Source: Anastatus disparis
Taxonomy: Eukaryota > Arthropoda > Insecta > Hymenoptera > Eupelmidae
Direction of reading: 5' to 3'
Assembly (NCBI GenBank): GCA_017163975.1
Contig: JAFFSR010000008.1
Coordinates: 2,117,501 to 2,181,500, forward strand
DNA length: 64,000 nt
The notes under the pieces were generated by a model. That model worked only from the letters and a program-made list of their open reading frames with translations. It ran no database searches and had not been told where the DNA came from. Below are positions 1-9,052 of this stretch, in pieces (the stretch's first letter is position 1; the number at the start of each line of letters is the position of its first letter). The position numbers and the translations under genes were made by a program.

Positions 1-453
1 CGCTCGCAAGCGGCGTGTGTTAATATTACGATAGTGGGAGGACGAGCTCTTCTTCAACGCTCTCACGGATACGCGAGTGACCGCGCGGGGGCCTCACCGC
101 GATCACAAGATTGTCGTAGACTCCAGAAAAACTTTAGCTTTGTCAGCAGACAGCTCTGGTAATATGGAGAAAAAAGTGTGAGATTTGATCCCAACTCACC
201 AAGTATTCTTATATTACACGTGTGGAATAACGCCAGTCGTGCTGCATGGCGTGGCGAGTGGGAACAAGCGGTACGAGATCGGGTACAGTTTAGAAGGAGG
301 ATCGAGAGAATTGGTAAAATTATTGAAGCTGTGTTGGTGAAAAAGTACATGGATTTGACAAAGTCATAAACTATAACTATCTGTGTTTTTTGTTGGAACG
401 TTTAGTGTGCTAACAGTTTCAGAGAAGAATAGTAGTTGTTATAGCAGTAAGTT
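1..453. other. Left edge of the Polinton, no assignable gene
   Basis: The first 170 bases are much richer in G and C than the rest of the window. An open stretch on the + strand from about 163 to 369 would encode about 68 residues with a basic, arginine-rich middle, ending 85 bases before the ATPase start. I do not recognise it. It could be a remnant of the preceding Polinton gene or leader sequence. I looked for the reverse complement of the first 170 bases in the AT-rich DNA after the last Polinton gene (9.05-10.3 kb) and did not see it, so these bases are not shown to be a terminal inverted repeat. Confidence 0.3.
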
Positions 454-1083
454 ATGGATATTAGATGGAAACACCCGTGGACATCAATGCTTAGCGGACC
501 TACCGGTTGTGGCAAAACAATGTTTGTAAAAAAATTTCTAAAATACATCGATCGTATGAGTGACACACGTTTCGATCACGTGATCGTTTACTATGCTGAA
601 TGGCAGGCAGGTTACAAAGAGCTTGGGAGACCTATAGAGTTTCGCGAGGGGCTTCCTCAAAGTACGGACTACGCTGGTGACTCACGCCCAAAGTTATTAA
701 TATTGGATGATCTGATGCGTGAATCATCCTCAAGTAACGCCATGGTCAAGTTATTCACAAAGGGGAGTCATCACAATAACCTAAGCGTCATATTTATTAC
801 ACAGAATATATTTCATCAAGAAAAAGGCCAACGAGACATCTCGCTCAACGCGCAATACATGATCGTGTTTAGAAATTTACGCGATCGTACACAAATACAA
901 CATCTTTCGCGCCAGCTCTGTCCTGAAGATTCACGATTCTTACAAGAGGCGTACTGGGACGCCACCTCACGGCCATTTAGATACCTTTTTCTAGATTTAA
1001 AACAAAATACTCCAGATAATTTTCGTTTTCGTGCTTGCATCTTCCCCGATGACGAATATCAGTACGTTTACGTACCTCGATAG
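454..1083 (+). CDS. Polinton/adintovirus A32-like DNA-packaging ATPase (FtsK-HerA type)
   Basis: The 209-residue protein has a Walker A motif GPTGCGKT at residues 15-22, a Walker B motif LLILDD at 81-86, and a beta strand ending in TQN at about 111-118 where this family has its sensor polar residue. The N-terminus (MDIRWKHPWTSML) and the GSHH stretch at 104-107 are typical of Polinton ATPases. In this family the enzyme is thought to pump DNA into the capsid. The length of about 210 residues is normal for arthropod Polintons and there is no internal stop, so this is one of the few intact genes in the element. The next gene follows 47 bases downstream on the same strand. Confidence 0.85.
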   Translation: MDIRWKHPWTSMLSGPTGCGKTMFVKKFLKYIDRMSDTRFDHVIVYYAEWQAGYKELGRPIEFREGLPQSTDYAGDSRPKLLILDDLMRESSSSNAMVKLFTKGSHHNNLSVIFITQNIFHQEKGQRDISLNAQYMIVFRNLRDRTQIQHLSRQLCPEDSRFLQEAYWDATSRPFRYLFLDLKQNTPDNFRFRACIFPDDEYQYVYVPR

Positions 1084-1130
1084 CAGTTTAAAGGCGTTGA
1101 TTTGAGTAATCACCTTCCAGTCGTATCTTT

Positions 1131-1478
1131 GTGATGGAGCGGAAAACTAGAGGTCCTATCGGGCAAAAGCATACAGATATCTTAAGAGCGCTTTACCATT
1201 TTAATAGGGAACAACGCGCTGCCGTGCTCCGTAAGGCTGATCCCAAATTGGTCAGATACATTTGTGAGTGTGCTCTCAACGTGCTGCGCGGTAACGTTTC
1301 TCTCAACAAAATGCACAAAACTCGATTACGTAAACACGCAGGCATTCTTAAACGATTGGCAAGTCCTCAAAAGAATCTAGCTACGAAAAAGAAAATGATC
1401 GTACAGCACGGCGGATTCTTGCCAATATTGTTGGCACCGCTCATTAGTACAGTATTGTCAAGTCTTATATCGAAATAA
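1131..1478 (+). CDS. Small basic Polinton protein, adenovirus pX-like C-terminus
   Basis: This 115-residue protein is rich in Lys and Arg. It ends with a glycine pair followed by a hydrophobic stretch (GGFLPILLAPLISTVLSSL), an arrangement reminiscent of the adenovirus core protein pX (mu). The N-terminal part, with ALYHFNREQRAAVLRKAD and the ICECALNVLRGNV segment, matches a protein found beside the ATPase in many arthropod Polintons and adintoviruses. A DNA-condensing or membrane-active virion role is inferred from the composition only. The ORF is intact and ends 8 bases before the next start. Confidence 0.6.
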   Translation: MMERKTRGPIGQKHTDILRALYHFNREQRAAVLRKADPKLVRYICECALNVLRGNVSLNKMHKTRLRKHAGILKRLASPQKNLATKKKMIVQHGGFLPILLAPLISTVLSSLISK

Positions 1479-1486
1479 GAAAAAAA

Positions 1487-2290
1487 ATGGAACACACCAA
1501 AAAAATGATTTTGTTACCACAAGAGAGTGTGGAACGCTTACAACAAAAACTTTTCACCAACGCTGGGTTAAAGTCGGTGCAAACACCAGGAACTGCTGTT
1601 AGCAGGCTGGATGCAGAGATGAGTGATATCTTGAATTCTACGGACGATATAAGCGAGCGGGATAAATGGCAACGATATTCTCGAACATTACAACGTCATC
1701 TACATTTTAAAGAAATTAGTAACAAGAAGACAGAAACTACAAAGAAAAACGATGATATGCAAGATGCTGATATTATCAACGATGATAATAATGATGATGC
1801 TGAGGCAGAGTCAAAACGAGTCGTCAAAGAATTAGAAGATCGTGTAGATGCATGAATTGTGAAAAGTGTACCTTTAAAATACCGGTCCAATGCAGCGGGT
1901 CTTTTGCAACATTCACGTGGCACAGGCATCGTCACTTGGGATGGTAATGGTGCAACATGTATAGATGGCATTCCTATCCGTGGCGCAAATATTATCGACT
2001 TGGTTAACGACGCTATGAGGAAAAGACAACACGGGAATCCGGCAGGTGCTCGTCAGTTTGCTCTGGCACTTCGACGTGTCGTGACGCCTTGACTTTCTAT
2101 TGGAAACGATCGTGTGTTACAGATAATCGATGAGGCTTCTCCAGAGTCTGGTAGTAGCAAATCAAAATCCGGTGGTAGTAACAAACCCAGCGAAGAAGAA
2201 CAAGGGTGTAGAAAGAGAAAGAGAAGAAAGAAAGTCACCAGATCACCGAAATCAGGGGAAACATGGAGTCATCTGGGCACGAAATTCTGA
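1487..2290 (+). pseudogene. Conserved hypothetical Polinton protein with two in-frame stops
   Basis: One reading frame runs from ATG 1487 to TGA 2288-2290 and is broken by TGA at 1853-1855 and TGA at 2090-2092. The first part has a conserved patch around DKWQRYSRTLQRHLHF and an acidic linker (about residues 85-115). The part after the first stop carries GIVTWDGNGATCIDG and GANIIDLVNDAMR, which I recognise from a Polinton protein of unknown function in which both halves are continuous. The tail is Ser/Lys/Arg rich. All pieces share one frame, so the damage is by point mutation and not by indels. A 26-codon acidic ORF (2264-2346) overlaps the end and abuts the next start; whether it is real is unknown. 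Confidence 0.6.
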
Positions 2291-2346
2291 AATTAGAAAA
2301 AGACGATGAAGGGGAAAAGTCTGTTCTTGATTCTATAATTGATTAA

Positions 2347-2862
2347 ATGCCTTTTGAGATGCACGTACTAGGATACAAATTTTGCAGACCTGGAACAAAA
2401 CTGGCTGATCGTCTTAAACGTGGTGACGTTGGAATTAACCCGCTTGATGAAGCGTGTCGTGAACATGACGTAGCCTATGCCAATAAGAAGTCGACAGATC
2501 GTCGTCGAGCTGACCAAGTACTAGCAGAGAAAGCTTTTTCTCGGATGCTTGGTAGTGAAACCCCACCCGATGAACGTACAGTTGCAATGATAACTGCTTG
2601 TTGTATGGTTAGTAAAATTACTTTTGAAAAATTTTTTTCACGTATTAAGAAGGCTATGAAATGCAGGGATAAGAAAATGAAGAAGACAAAAGCGTGTATG
2701 ATTCCGACGAAGAAGCAAGCAAAAGGAAAAAAAACAAGAATAATGCAGAAACAATTAAGTAAGCTTTATTTTGGTCCACCAAGACCAGAAGCATATGCGG
2801 GGGCTAATAAAATTATAACCTCTGTACGAAAGAAATACCCAGCTCGAAAAGTAATCGACTGA
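2347..2862 (+). CDS. PLA2-like protein running in frame into the integrase N-terminus
   Basis: Residues 10-50 carry the signature of the parvovirus/adintovirus phospholipase A2 domain: a RPGT loop at 14-17 in the place of the calcium-binding loop, and DEACREHDVAY at 34-44 with the catalytic His40-Asp41 pair. Such domains in virion proteins are thought to help breach endosomal membranes. From about residue 134 (QKQLSKLYFGPPRPEAYAG) the sequence is no longer PLA2-like but resembles the N-terminal region of Polinton integrases, and that frame continues past the TGA at 2860-2862 into the integrase. The usual hydrophobic C-terminal half of PLA2 proteins is missing. It may be a deletion fusion. Confidence 0.65.
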   Translation: MPFEMHVLGYKFCRPGTKLADRLKRGDVGINPLDEACREHDVAYANKKSTDRRRADQVLAEKAFSRMLGSETPPDERTVAMITACCMVSKITFEKFFSRIKKAMKCRDKKMKKTKACMIPTKKQAKGKKTRIMQKQLSKLYFGPPRPEAYAGANKIITSVRKKYPARKVID

Positions 2863-3825
2863 CTCGAGAGTCAGGATGTTTACAATCTGCACAGACCTGT
2901 ACGACACAGGTTTCCTAGACGTCATTACAATGTTCGAAATCGTGATGAGGTCTGGGAGGCAGATTTGATGGATATGAGAGCGGTCAAAACTTATAACGAT
3001 AATTACACTTATATCCTCGTTGTCATCGACGTTTTGAGTAAATACGCATGGGCTTTACCACTCATGGATAAAACTTCAAAAAGTATTGCCAAAGCATTTG
3101 AAAACATTTTGAAAAACAGTGCTAATCGAAAACCTGTGATTTTTTAAACGGACAAGGGGAAAGAATTTCTAGGAAAGGAACTGCAAGAAGTGTTGAAGAA
3201 AAATGAAATTTCATTTAGAATAGTGCGAAGTCCTGATATTAAAGCAGCTGTAGCCGAAAGGTTTATAAGAACTATAAAGGAACGGATGTGGCGATATTTT
3301 ACGCATAAAAACACTCATCGATACGTTGATATTCTAGAAAAAATATTAGAGTCTTACAATCATAGCAAGCACTCATCCATCAAGATGGAGCCAGCATCTG
3401 ATACGATTTACAACGCCCACAAAGCTCGAAAAAATTTAGAATCTCGATATGGTTGCTCCAAGTACCGAAAACCTAAGTACACCATCGGTGACCTAGTACG
3501 GGTCAGTCGAGCAAGAAACGTGTTTGCGAAAGGATATGAGGGTGGATGGACATTGGAACTGTTTAAAATTACTCGTATCTCAGTAGCACGCCAGCCACCG
3601 GTATACTTTCTAAAAGATTTAGCTGATGAGGATATTGAAGGGTGTTTCTACGAGCACGAGTTGAGTAGAGTAAAAAAGAATTTAAATAACGCGTGTTTCA
3701 AAGTTGAAAAAATTTTAAAAAGTACTGGAAGTGGCCGGAATAAAATATATTTTGTTAAATGGAAAGGTTACCCCGATAAATTTAATTCCTGGGTTGCAGC
3801 CAGCCAAATCGAAAAAACATCATGA
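2740..3825 (+). pseudogene. Polinton integrase (rve/DDE) with C-terminal chromodomain, two in-frame stops
   Basis: The frame of the preceding PLA2 ORF continues as a retroviral-type integrase. After the TGA at 2860-2862 comes LESQDVYNLHRPVR, then VWEADLMDMR with the first catalytic Asp, YILVVIDVLSKYAWALP, a TAA at 3145-3147, TDKGKEF with the second catalytic Asp, and AERFIRTIKERMWRY with the catalytic Glu. A chromodomain-like end (YFVKWKGYPDKFNSW) closes the protein, as in many Polinton integrases. The enzyme joins the element's ends to host DNA. The TGA sits where the family has Trp and the TAA where Gln is common. The final TGA overlaps the next gene's ATG (ATGA). Confidence 0.8.
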
Positions 3826-4640
3826 AGGATCAATTTTACATTATACTACCTAGTAATAGTAGTATGCATTATTTCCCTGACAATACTACAACACGGTTTG
3901 TTACTCATCTAACATAACAAATACGACTGCAAGGATATTGGAGTGTTGCACTTTCGGAGATCCTAATTCCTATGACATTTCAACATGTTCCACCAAACGA
4001 GGACGAAAGATTTGTCTGTGTAAAAAATATACCATCATCGTCGCTGGGGACTAATAAAATTGCACCGGTCGTTTCATCCATTAATTTCATACGTCCAGGT
4101 GTTTACAAGCATTTAGAAAGTCTCGTGGAGGAGATGAACAATCTGAGCAGTGTAAAAGACCATCTACGTTTCCAGATAGAGCGTGGTGGATACGTATCAA
4201 TCAGACGCGTTTGTTTAACAGAGGAATGTACGCCAATCGATCACGTTTTAGAGTTGTCAAGGAATTTGAGAAAAATTCTAGGGTTTGAAACTGGAAAAAA
4301 TGAAGTTATTAAGGTCGATAAAGAAGAACCCACTATAGCTAATTACCCTGCTTATCTTTCTAATGGGTTACCAACAACTCTAATGGTGTACAGTGACATC
4401 TGTGAACCTTATGTAATCGGAGATGTGTAAGGTAAATTATTCAGAGCGGTTTCCTTAAATACTGAGGATTGCAAATATGGTGGTGTGAAAATAAAAAACT
4501 TTCCACCATCTATGTACATACCGCTATTGTTTAACTCTTTTTAAACTATTGAAATAGATATAAGAGATATATAAGGTCAGCCAATACCATCTGATTTTGG
4601 CACCTTGACAGTGACGTTGCACTTTCATCGTATTGATTAA
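3822..4640 (+). pseudogene. Polinton minor capsid protein (penton-like jelly roll), four in-frame stops
   Basis: ATG 3822 overlaps the integrase stop. The frame runs 272 codons to TAA 4638-4640 but is broken by TAA at 3915, 4428, 4542 and 4572. Pieces before, between and after the stops all match the Polinton minor capsid (penton) family: FYIILPSNSS at the start, RLQGYWSVALSEI after the first stop, SDICEPYVIGDV before the second, and a C-terminal DFGTLTVTLHFH strand. In this family the protein forms the capsid vertices. The four internal stops are all TAA, in several cases at positions where Gln would fit the family pattern. Confidence 0.65.
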
Positions 4641-4651
4641 TAAGAAAAAAG

Positions 4652-5158
4652 ATGAATTATTACGAGGCATACTTTGACATGCAGATCGGTGGTGGTGGTA
4701 AAAATGGTAGGGGTATCGGACGTATTTACGTTGAAGCCCCCTACCTAAGAGGGCATGGTGGTGTAGAAAGTTTTCTAGCTGAGTTGTTTTGTCGTGTACT
4801 ACCGCTGCTCACCCGTGGTGCTAAAGCTGTGGGAAAGGAGGCATTGCGTACCGGTGTGAACGTTTTATCTGACGTTGCAACACAGAATACTCCAATCAAA
4901 GAATCTCTACGAAATCGTATAAAAGAGTCTGGCACAAATCTTAAAAGAAAGGCTGAAGAGAAACTGGATAAATTGATGAAAGGATCTGGATATAAGAAAC
5001 AGCGTTATCTGTCTGCTTTGCAGTTGGATGACAGCCGTATCAGTGTTAAGAGCACTCGAAGAAAGATTAAACGGCGCAGCACAAAAAATAAAAGGAATAA
5101 AGTAGTAAAGAAGAAAATAAATAGAACCAGAAAAAAAGAAAAATTCCCGAAAAAGTAA
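4652..5158 (+). CDS. Basic minor virion protein of Polinton type
   Basis: The 168-residue ORF starts 11 bases after the minor capsid frame. It has glycine-rich motifs near the N-terminus (QIGGGG), a hydrophobic/amphipathic middle (ESFLAELFCRVLPLL and GAKAVGKEALRTGVNVL), a conserved KESLRNRIKESGTNLKRKAEEKLDKLMKGSGYK stretch (described here in pieces: residues about 83-115) and a very basic Lys/Arg tail from about residue 130. This layout matches a short protein that precedes the major capsid in arthropod Polintons. The role is probably structural (inference). A 207-bp segment of this gene (4907-5113) is duplicated at 6907-7113. Confidence 0.6.
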   Translation: MNYYEAYFDMQIGGGGKNGRGIGRIYVEAPYLRGHGGVESFLAELFCRVLPLLTRGAKAVGKEALRTGVNVLSDVATQNTPIKESLRNRIKESGTNLKRKAEEKLDKLMKGSGYKKQRYLSALQLDDSRISVKSTRRKIKRRSTKNKRNKVVKKKINRTRKKEKFPKK

Positions 5159-5194
5159 AAAAGTACGAACGACAAGAGATATTTTCGATTAAAA

Positions 5195-6520
5195 ATGGCG
5201 TTCTTACACACACAGTCCTGTGAGTGCATGAAATCGGAATTGCTCCTATTCGACATTCCTCCGACACAGACTACTATGGAGAGCTCTCATTGGGTCCAGT
5301 ATAAGCCTATCTTCTCGTTGACTGATGACGCACCTATAGAATTTGTAATATCTGGAAATGGTGAAGATTATTTAGATTTAGTACATACTATGCTTAGCTT
5401 GCGCGTTAGCTTATACACCACTGTCGATGAGTATTCTGGAAATGTGACTGCAGAACTACTCAATAAAGTGGCACCGGTGAATAATTTTATGCACTCACTA
5501 TTCAGCCAATTAGATGTACTATTTAACCAGAAACCTGTGACAGCTCCAAATAATGCTTACGTGTACAGAGCATACATCGAGACACTGCTCAACTATGGCC
5601 CTGCTGCTAAAAATTCTCATTTATCAATCGTTTTGTGGTGTGACGATACAGCTGGGAAAATGGACGATGTGGGTAGTGACAACCAAGGACTTGTAAAGCG
5701 GCGTGAATATTTGGGCGCAAAAAAAACTGTAGATCTTGTCGGGCATTTACATGCCGATGTGTTTAATCAAGAAAAGTTATTACTAAACGGCGTTGAAATA
5801 AGAGTTCATTTAGTGCGCTCTCAAGATGGTTTTTGTCTCATGGATCCTTCAGGATACTTTGCCGTACATATAGAAGAAGCTAATCTTTTAGTTAGACGGG
5901 TAAAAATTAACCCAGGTGTACTATTAGCACACGCAAAAACACTTTCTAAAGCTATAGCTAAACACCCTCTCACAAGAGTTGAAGTCATAGCTGTAACAAT
6001 GTATAGCGGTATACATGGTGAAACTCTGGATAATATTATTTTAGGACAGTTACCTAAAAGAATAATCATAGGGTTTATTCAAAACAAGGCGTTTAACGGA
6101 GACCGAATGCTCAATCCGTTCAATTTTGATCATTTTAACATCAATTTTCTATGTTTGTTTGTTGATGGTGTTCAAATACCTTCAAAACCATTACGACCTG
6201 ATTTCAAAGTAAAAAAGTTATACGTTGATGCATATCATACTTTATTCAGCGGTACAGGTGTCCATTTTCTCAATGAGGGAAATAAAATTACTCGTGAGTC
6301 GTATCCAAACGGTTTCTGTCTGTTTGCATTTGATATATCACCCGATTTATCGGCAAATGAATGTACTCATTAGAATTTAATAAAACATGGAAGTGTTAGA
6401 CTCGATGTCAGATTTAGCGAACCTCTGACAGACACCGTCAATTGTATAATTTATGCAGAATATGATAACATTTTAGAGATTGACGCATCGCGACAAACAA
6501 TTGTAGATTTTAATGGGTAA
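5195..6520 (+). pseudogene. Polinton major capsid protein (double jelly roll), one in-frame stop near the end
   Basis: The frame from ATG 5195 spans 441 codons to TAA 6518-6520, interrupted only by TAG 6371-6373. The N-terminus MAFLHTQSCECMKSELLLF and the run ESSHWVQYKPIFSL at about residues 29-42 are characteristic of the protein annotated in many invertebrate genomes as F54H12.2-like, which is the Polinton double-jelly-roll capsid protein. The segment after the TAG (NLIKHGSVRLDVRF ... INCIIYAEYDN type; here VNCIIYAEYDN) is the family's conserved C-terminal strand, so about 49 codons are cut off. Trp is usual at the position of the TAG. I chose this start because the conserved sequence begins exactly there. 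Confidence 0.8.
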
Positions 6521-6625
6521 AGCTATCAATAGATGGCGCTTACAAATTTTATCGGATGAAAAGACATCACCGCTACTCCTCAATATAGCTTTAATCGTTG
6601 CATTGGTCAGACAAAAAGTTAAATT

Positions 6626-7330
6626 ATGGATGTAGTCGTGGATATTTAGTGCTTAAAAGATAGCAATAACAGAGTTGTTCCAAAAGAAGTCGCCATCGTA
6701 GCTTTGAACGATGATTTCAGCGGTCATTGGATTATCGCATCGAAAAATCGTATAAACGCTTTTAGCAGAGGCATAAAAAGAGAAAATAATTGGCTTGCAG
6801 AACATCATCATGGTCTTGACTATTTTGACGATGATGTCACGGAGAAAGTTCTCTACGAAACGTTGCGCGATCTTACTCGGAAAGTTAGAAAAATTTACGT
6901 GAGAGGCTACGAAATCGTATAAAAGAGTCTGGCACAAATCTTAAAAGAAAGGCTGAAGAGAAACTGGATAAATTGATGGAAGGATCTGGATATAAGGAAC
7001 AGCATTATCTGTCTGCTTTGCAGCTGGATGACGGCCGTGTCAGTGTTAAGAGCACTCGAAGAAAGATTAAATGGCGCAGCACAAAAAATAAAAGGAATAA
7101 AGTAGTAAAGAAGTGGTCAATTTTATACGGCATTACAGCGCGAGAAATTATAAATTTAGAATCAAATAAAGATTGCCCGTCATTTAATCAGCTACCCTGG
7201 TTAAATAAGTATTGTCTCAATCACGCTGTAGAGACACCTCATCTAAAATATACGTGCACTTTAAACAATGCGTACCGTTTAAAACAATGGTTATGTTTAC
7301 GAGATTTGGAGCGTGATTCTGAATTTGTGT
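6626..7330 (+). pseudogene. Hypothetical Polinton protein split by a 207-bp insertion
   Basis: ATG 6626 is followed by a TAG at 6647-6649 and then an open frame containing KEVAIVALNDDFSGHWII, ENNWLAEHHHGLDYF and KIYVRG up to 6906. After an inserted copy of another gene (6907-7113) the family sequence resumes as REIINLESNKDCPSF, LPWLNKYCLNH and CTLNNAYRLKQWL. I recognise both halves from one uncharacterised protein of roughly 200 residues that is common in insect Polintons. Its alternating beta/alpha pattern is nuclease-like to my eye, but no catalytic set can be proved. The 3' end is approximate. The stretch 6521-6625 between the major capsid and this gene holds nothing I can assign beyond a 40-codon ORF. 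Confidence 0.55.
6907..7113 (+). repeat. Copy of a minor virion gene segment (4907-5113) inserted in another gene
   Basis: The sequence matches 4907-5113 over 207 bases with seven differences by my count, all of them transitions, and has sharp ends: it starts at CTACGAAATCG in both copies and ends at AAAGAAG, after which the two flanks are unrelated. The orientation is direct. It lies inside the hypothetical gene around it and adds a block with no counterpart in the family. Confidence 0.9.
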
Positions 7331-7880
7331 TTCAACCATCGACACTCCTTTGCGATCAACAGCCTGGAGATGATGGAAATTTTGAAGGTTATACCGTCCC
7401 ACTCTGTAGGAGTGTACCCAGCAGATCAAATTCCGAAGGTGTGGACGAAACTGACAGCAATTGTAGTGAACACTGATGGCCATACAAAACCCGATACGCA
7501 TTGGGTGTGTATGTATGTTAACTGTTAACCGTAGTGATACAGCTTGATATTTTGATAGTTATGGAATGCCGCCTTTGATACCATATCATATTAATCGTCT
7601 ACGTCGTAATTGTAATAGATTTCGTTGGAATACGGTACAGTTACAGAGTGAAACATCTGATGTGTGCGGCCAATTTTGTATCATGTTCTTGGATTACATG
7701 ACATCTGGATTGGGTTTCGAGAAATTTCTTAAAAATTTTCCTACTGATTTAGTAAAAAACGATGCTGTAACCAGGAATGATGTACCGTTCAAACATGCTG
7801 ACGACAACTTTTCTGGAAATGGTTGTTGTATGATAAGATGTTTTGAAAAGTGTTGTGGTAAGCTGTCGTTACTGTAACCT
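7313..7880 (+). pseudogene. Adenain-type cysteine protease (Polinton maturation protease), frameshifted
   Basis: The sequence has the catalytic layout of the adenovirus/Polinton protease family: THWVCMYVN with the catalytic His near 7495-7505, YFDSYGMPPLIP with the acidic residue near 7550, and QLQSETSDVCGQFC with the oxyanion Gln and catalytic Cys near 7635-7680. The upstream VGVYPADQIPKVWTK segment is also typical. These proteases cut capsid and core precursors in the virion. The His part and the Asp-Cys part are in different frames (a shift between about 7510 and 7550), and an extra TGA precedes the YFDSYG motif. The start is uncertain. The C-terminal part is repeated twice more downstream. 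Confidence 0.7.
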
Positions 7881-8222
7881 AATACTTTCTTGTCACAAAG
7901 TCATGTTCGTTACCAAGAATATAGTGAGATCAGTGTTTGTGGAATTTAATGATTTTATTGTTGGTTTCTTAGAAAACAATACTGCAGCTGCAAGCCACGT
8001 GTCGATCAGACATGTTAACGATAACTTTTCTAGGAATGATTGTTACTTTCTTCTTGTAAAGTAACGCTCACCAAAGAAATAATGAGGTCAGAGTTCGAGG
8101 AATTCAATTACAATTTTTTTGCTGATTCGGTAGAAAATAATACTGCAGCTGCAAGACACGTGTTCATTAATAATGCTGACGATAGCTTTTCTGGGGATCA
8201 TTGTTACTTTCTTGCCCTATAT
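7711..8222 (+). repeat. Three diverged tandem copies of the protease 3' end
   Basis: Segments at about 7711-7845, 7930-8060 and 8091-8222 can be aligned with each other. All have an aromatic-rich start (GFEKFLKNF, VFVEFNDF, EFEEFNYNF), a middle with V-N-x-x-A-x-x-(x)-V, and an end resembling HADDNFSGN (HADDNFSGN, HVNDNFSRN, NADDSFSGD), followed in copies 2 and 3 by CYFL. At the DNA level copies 2 and 3 share an AATACTGCAGCTGCAAG core. The copies lie in different reading frames, so they look like duplication debris and not a repeat domain of one protein. Confidence 0.6.
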
Positions 8223-8302
8223 AACGAGATTATATTCATCAAGATGACAGTCATTCAGTCGACGTTCGTATCGTAGAAAACTATTGGGAAAAAAAGAAAA
8301 AA

Positions 8303-8827
8303 ATGGCACATCAGAAGAAGAACTTTACACAGCCCATCTTTAATTCTTTCTACGGTTTGAACAAGTCATTTACGAAAAAAATTTTAGTTGGTCTTGAATA
8401 TAATAAACTAAGAGATGGCGAATTTTATCCAATGGTACGTTTACTCTCACACGATTTTCAAGGAATAGCTTTCACCACAGCTACGTGGAACGAGTTTAAG
8501 CTTACGTTTGGTGATACTGAAAAATATTTTGATGGTAATGCTGATGATTCGATGGAGCAAAAAGTGTTCGGGACTGGATGGATTCTGAGGTATACTAGAA
8601 GTCATGCTGATAGAGCCATTGAAATTAAAGAAAATTTCACCCCTACTTCTGGTCTGGTCAAAAGGTATCGACAAAGCATTGTTATGAAAAAGGTGACTTT
8701 CGAGTATTTACAAGGCGTTGCATCCTGCGTAGATGATAGGATTAAATATTTAACCACGCTTGTTAAAGGTGTTAGTGTGTGTGCAGCAGAGATTGTTGAT
8801 CTTGTAGAAAAATTGTGCGGTGTTTGA
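8303..8827 (+). CDS. Conserved hypothetical Polinton protein
   Basis: The 174-residue ORF is intact. Recognisable stretches are KILVGLEYNKLRDGEFYPMV near the start, FTTATWNEFKLTF at about 54-66, a central GTGWILRYTRSHADRAIEI and VKRYRQSIVMKKVTFEYLQ at about 119-137. The protein resembles an uncharacterised ORF found near one end of many arthropod Polintons. No catalytic motif, signal peptide or membrane helix is visible. It is followed within two bases by another small gene, which suggests co-transcription. The function is unknown. Confidence 0.55.
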   Translation: MAHQKKNFTQPIFNSFYGLNKSFTKKILVGLEYNKLRDGEFYPMVRLLSHDFQGIAFTTATWNEFKLTFGDTEKYFDGNADDSMEQKVFGTGWILRYTRSHADRAIEIKENFTPTSGLVKRYRQSIVMKKVTFEYLQGVASCVDDRIKYLTTLVKGVSVCAAEIVDLVEKLCGV

Positions 8828-8828
8828 T

Positions 8829-9052
8829 ATGGATCTCAAATAGATGAATATTGTGCGGGCTTTGTGAAACGAGCTGTACTCGAGTGTGATGATGATATAA
8901 TTGCGTCGTTAATTACAAGTGTGGAAAATAAAATAAAAGAACCAGAAAATTGTATTTTTAAAACCGAAATTATTTGTGTATTTCACGAAATCACAGCGCT
9001 TCATGTTGATTCAATTGTAGCTGCGTTAAATTATCTTGTAGTTGTAAAATAA
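8829..9052 (+). pseudogene. Small hypothetical Polinton gene with an early frameshift
   Basis: The likely ATG at 8829 leads into a stop after four codons. The neighbouring frame is open from 8828 to TAA 9050-9052 and encodes IDEYCAGFVKRAVLECDDDI ... LITSVENKIKEPENCIF. A one-base shift near 8836 would join the start to this frame. I recall a similar small protein partnered with the preceding ORF in other Polintons, but the function is unknown. This is the last Polinton coding sequence in the window. Confidence 0.45.

Noticed and set aside
1853..4574. Reassigned stop codons (TAA as Gln, TGA as Trp) in the Polinton
   Set aside because: TAA, TAG and TGA are all hit, the intact genes end with normal stops, and frameshifts also occur, so ordinary decay is the better explanation.
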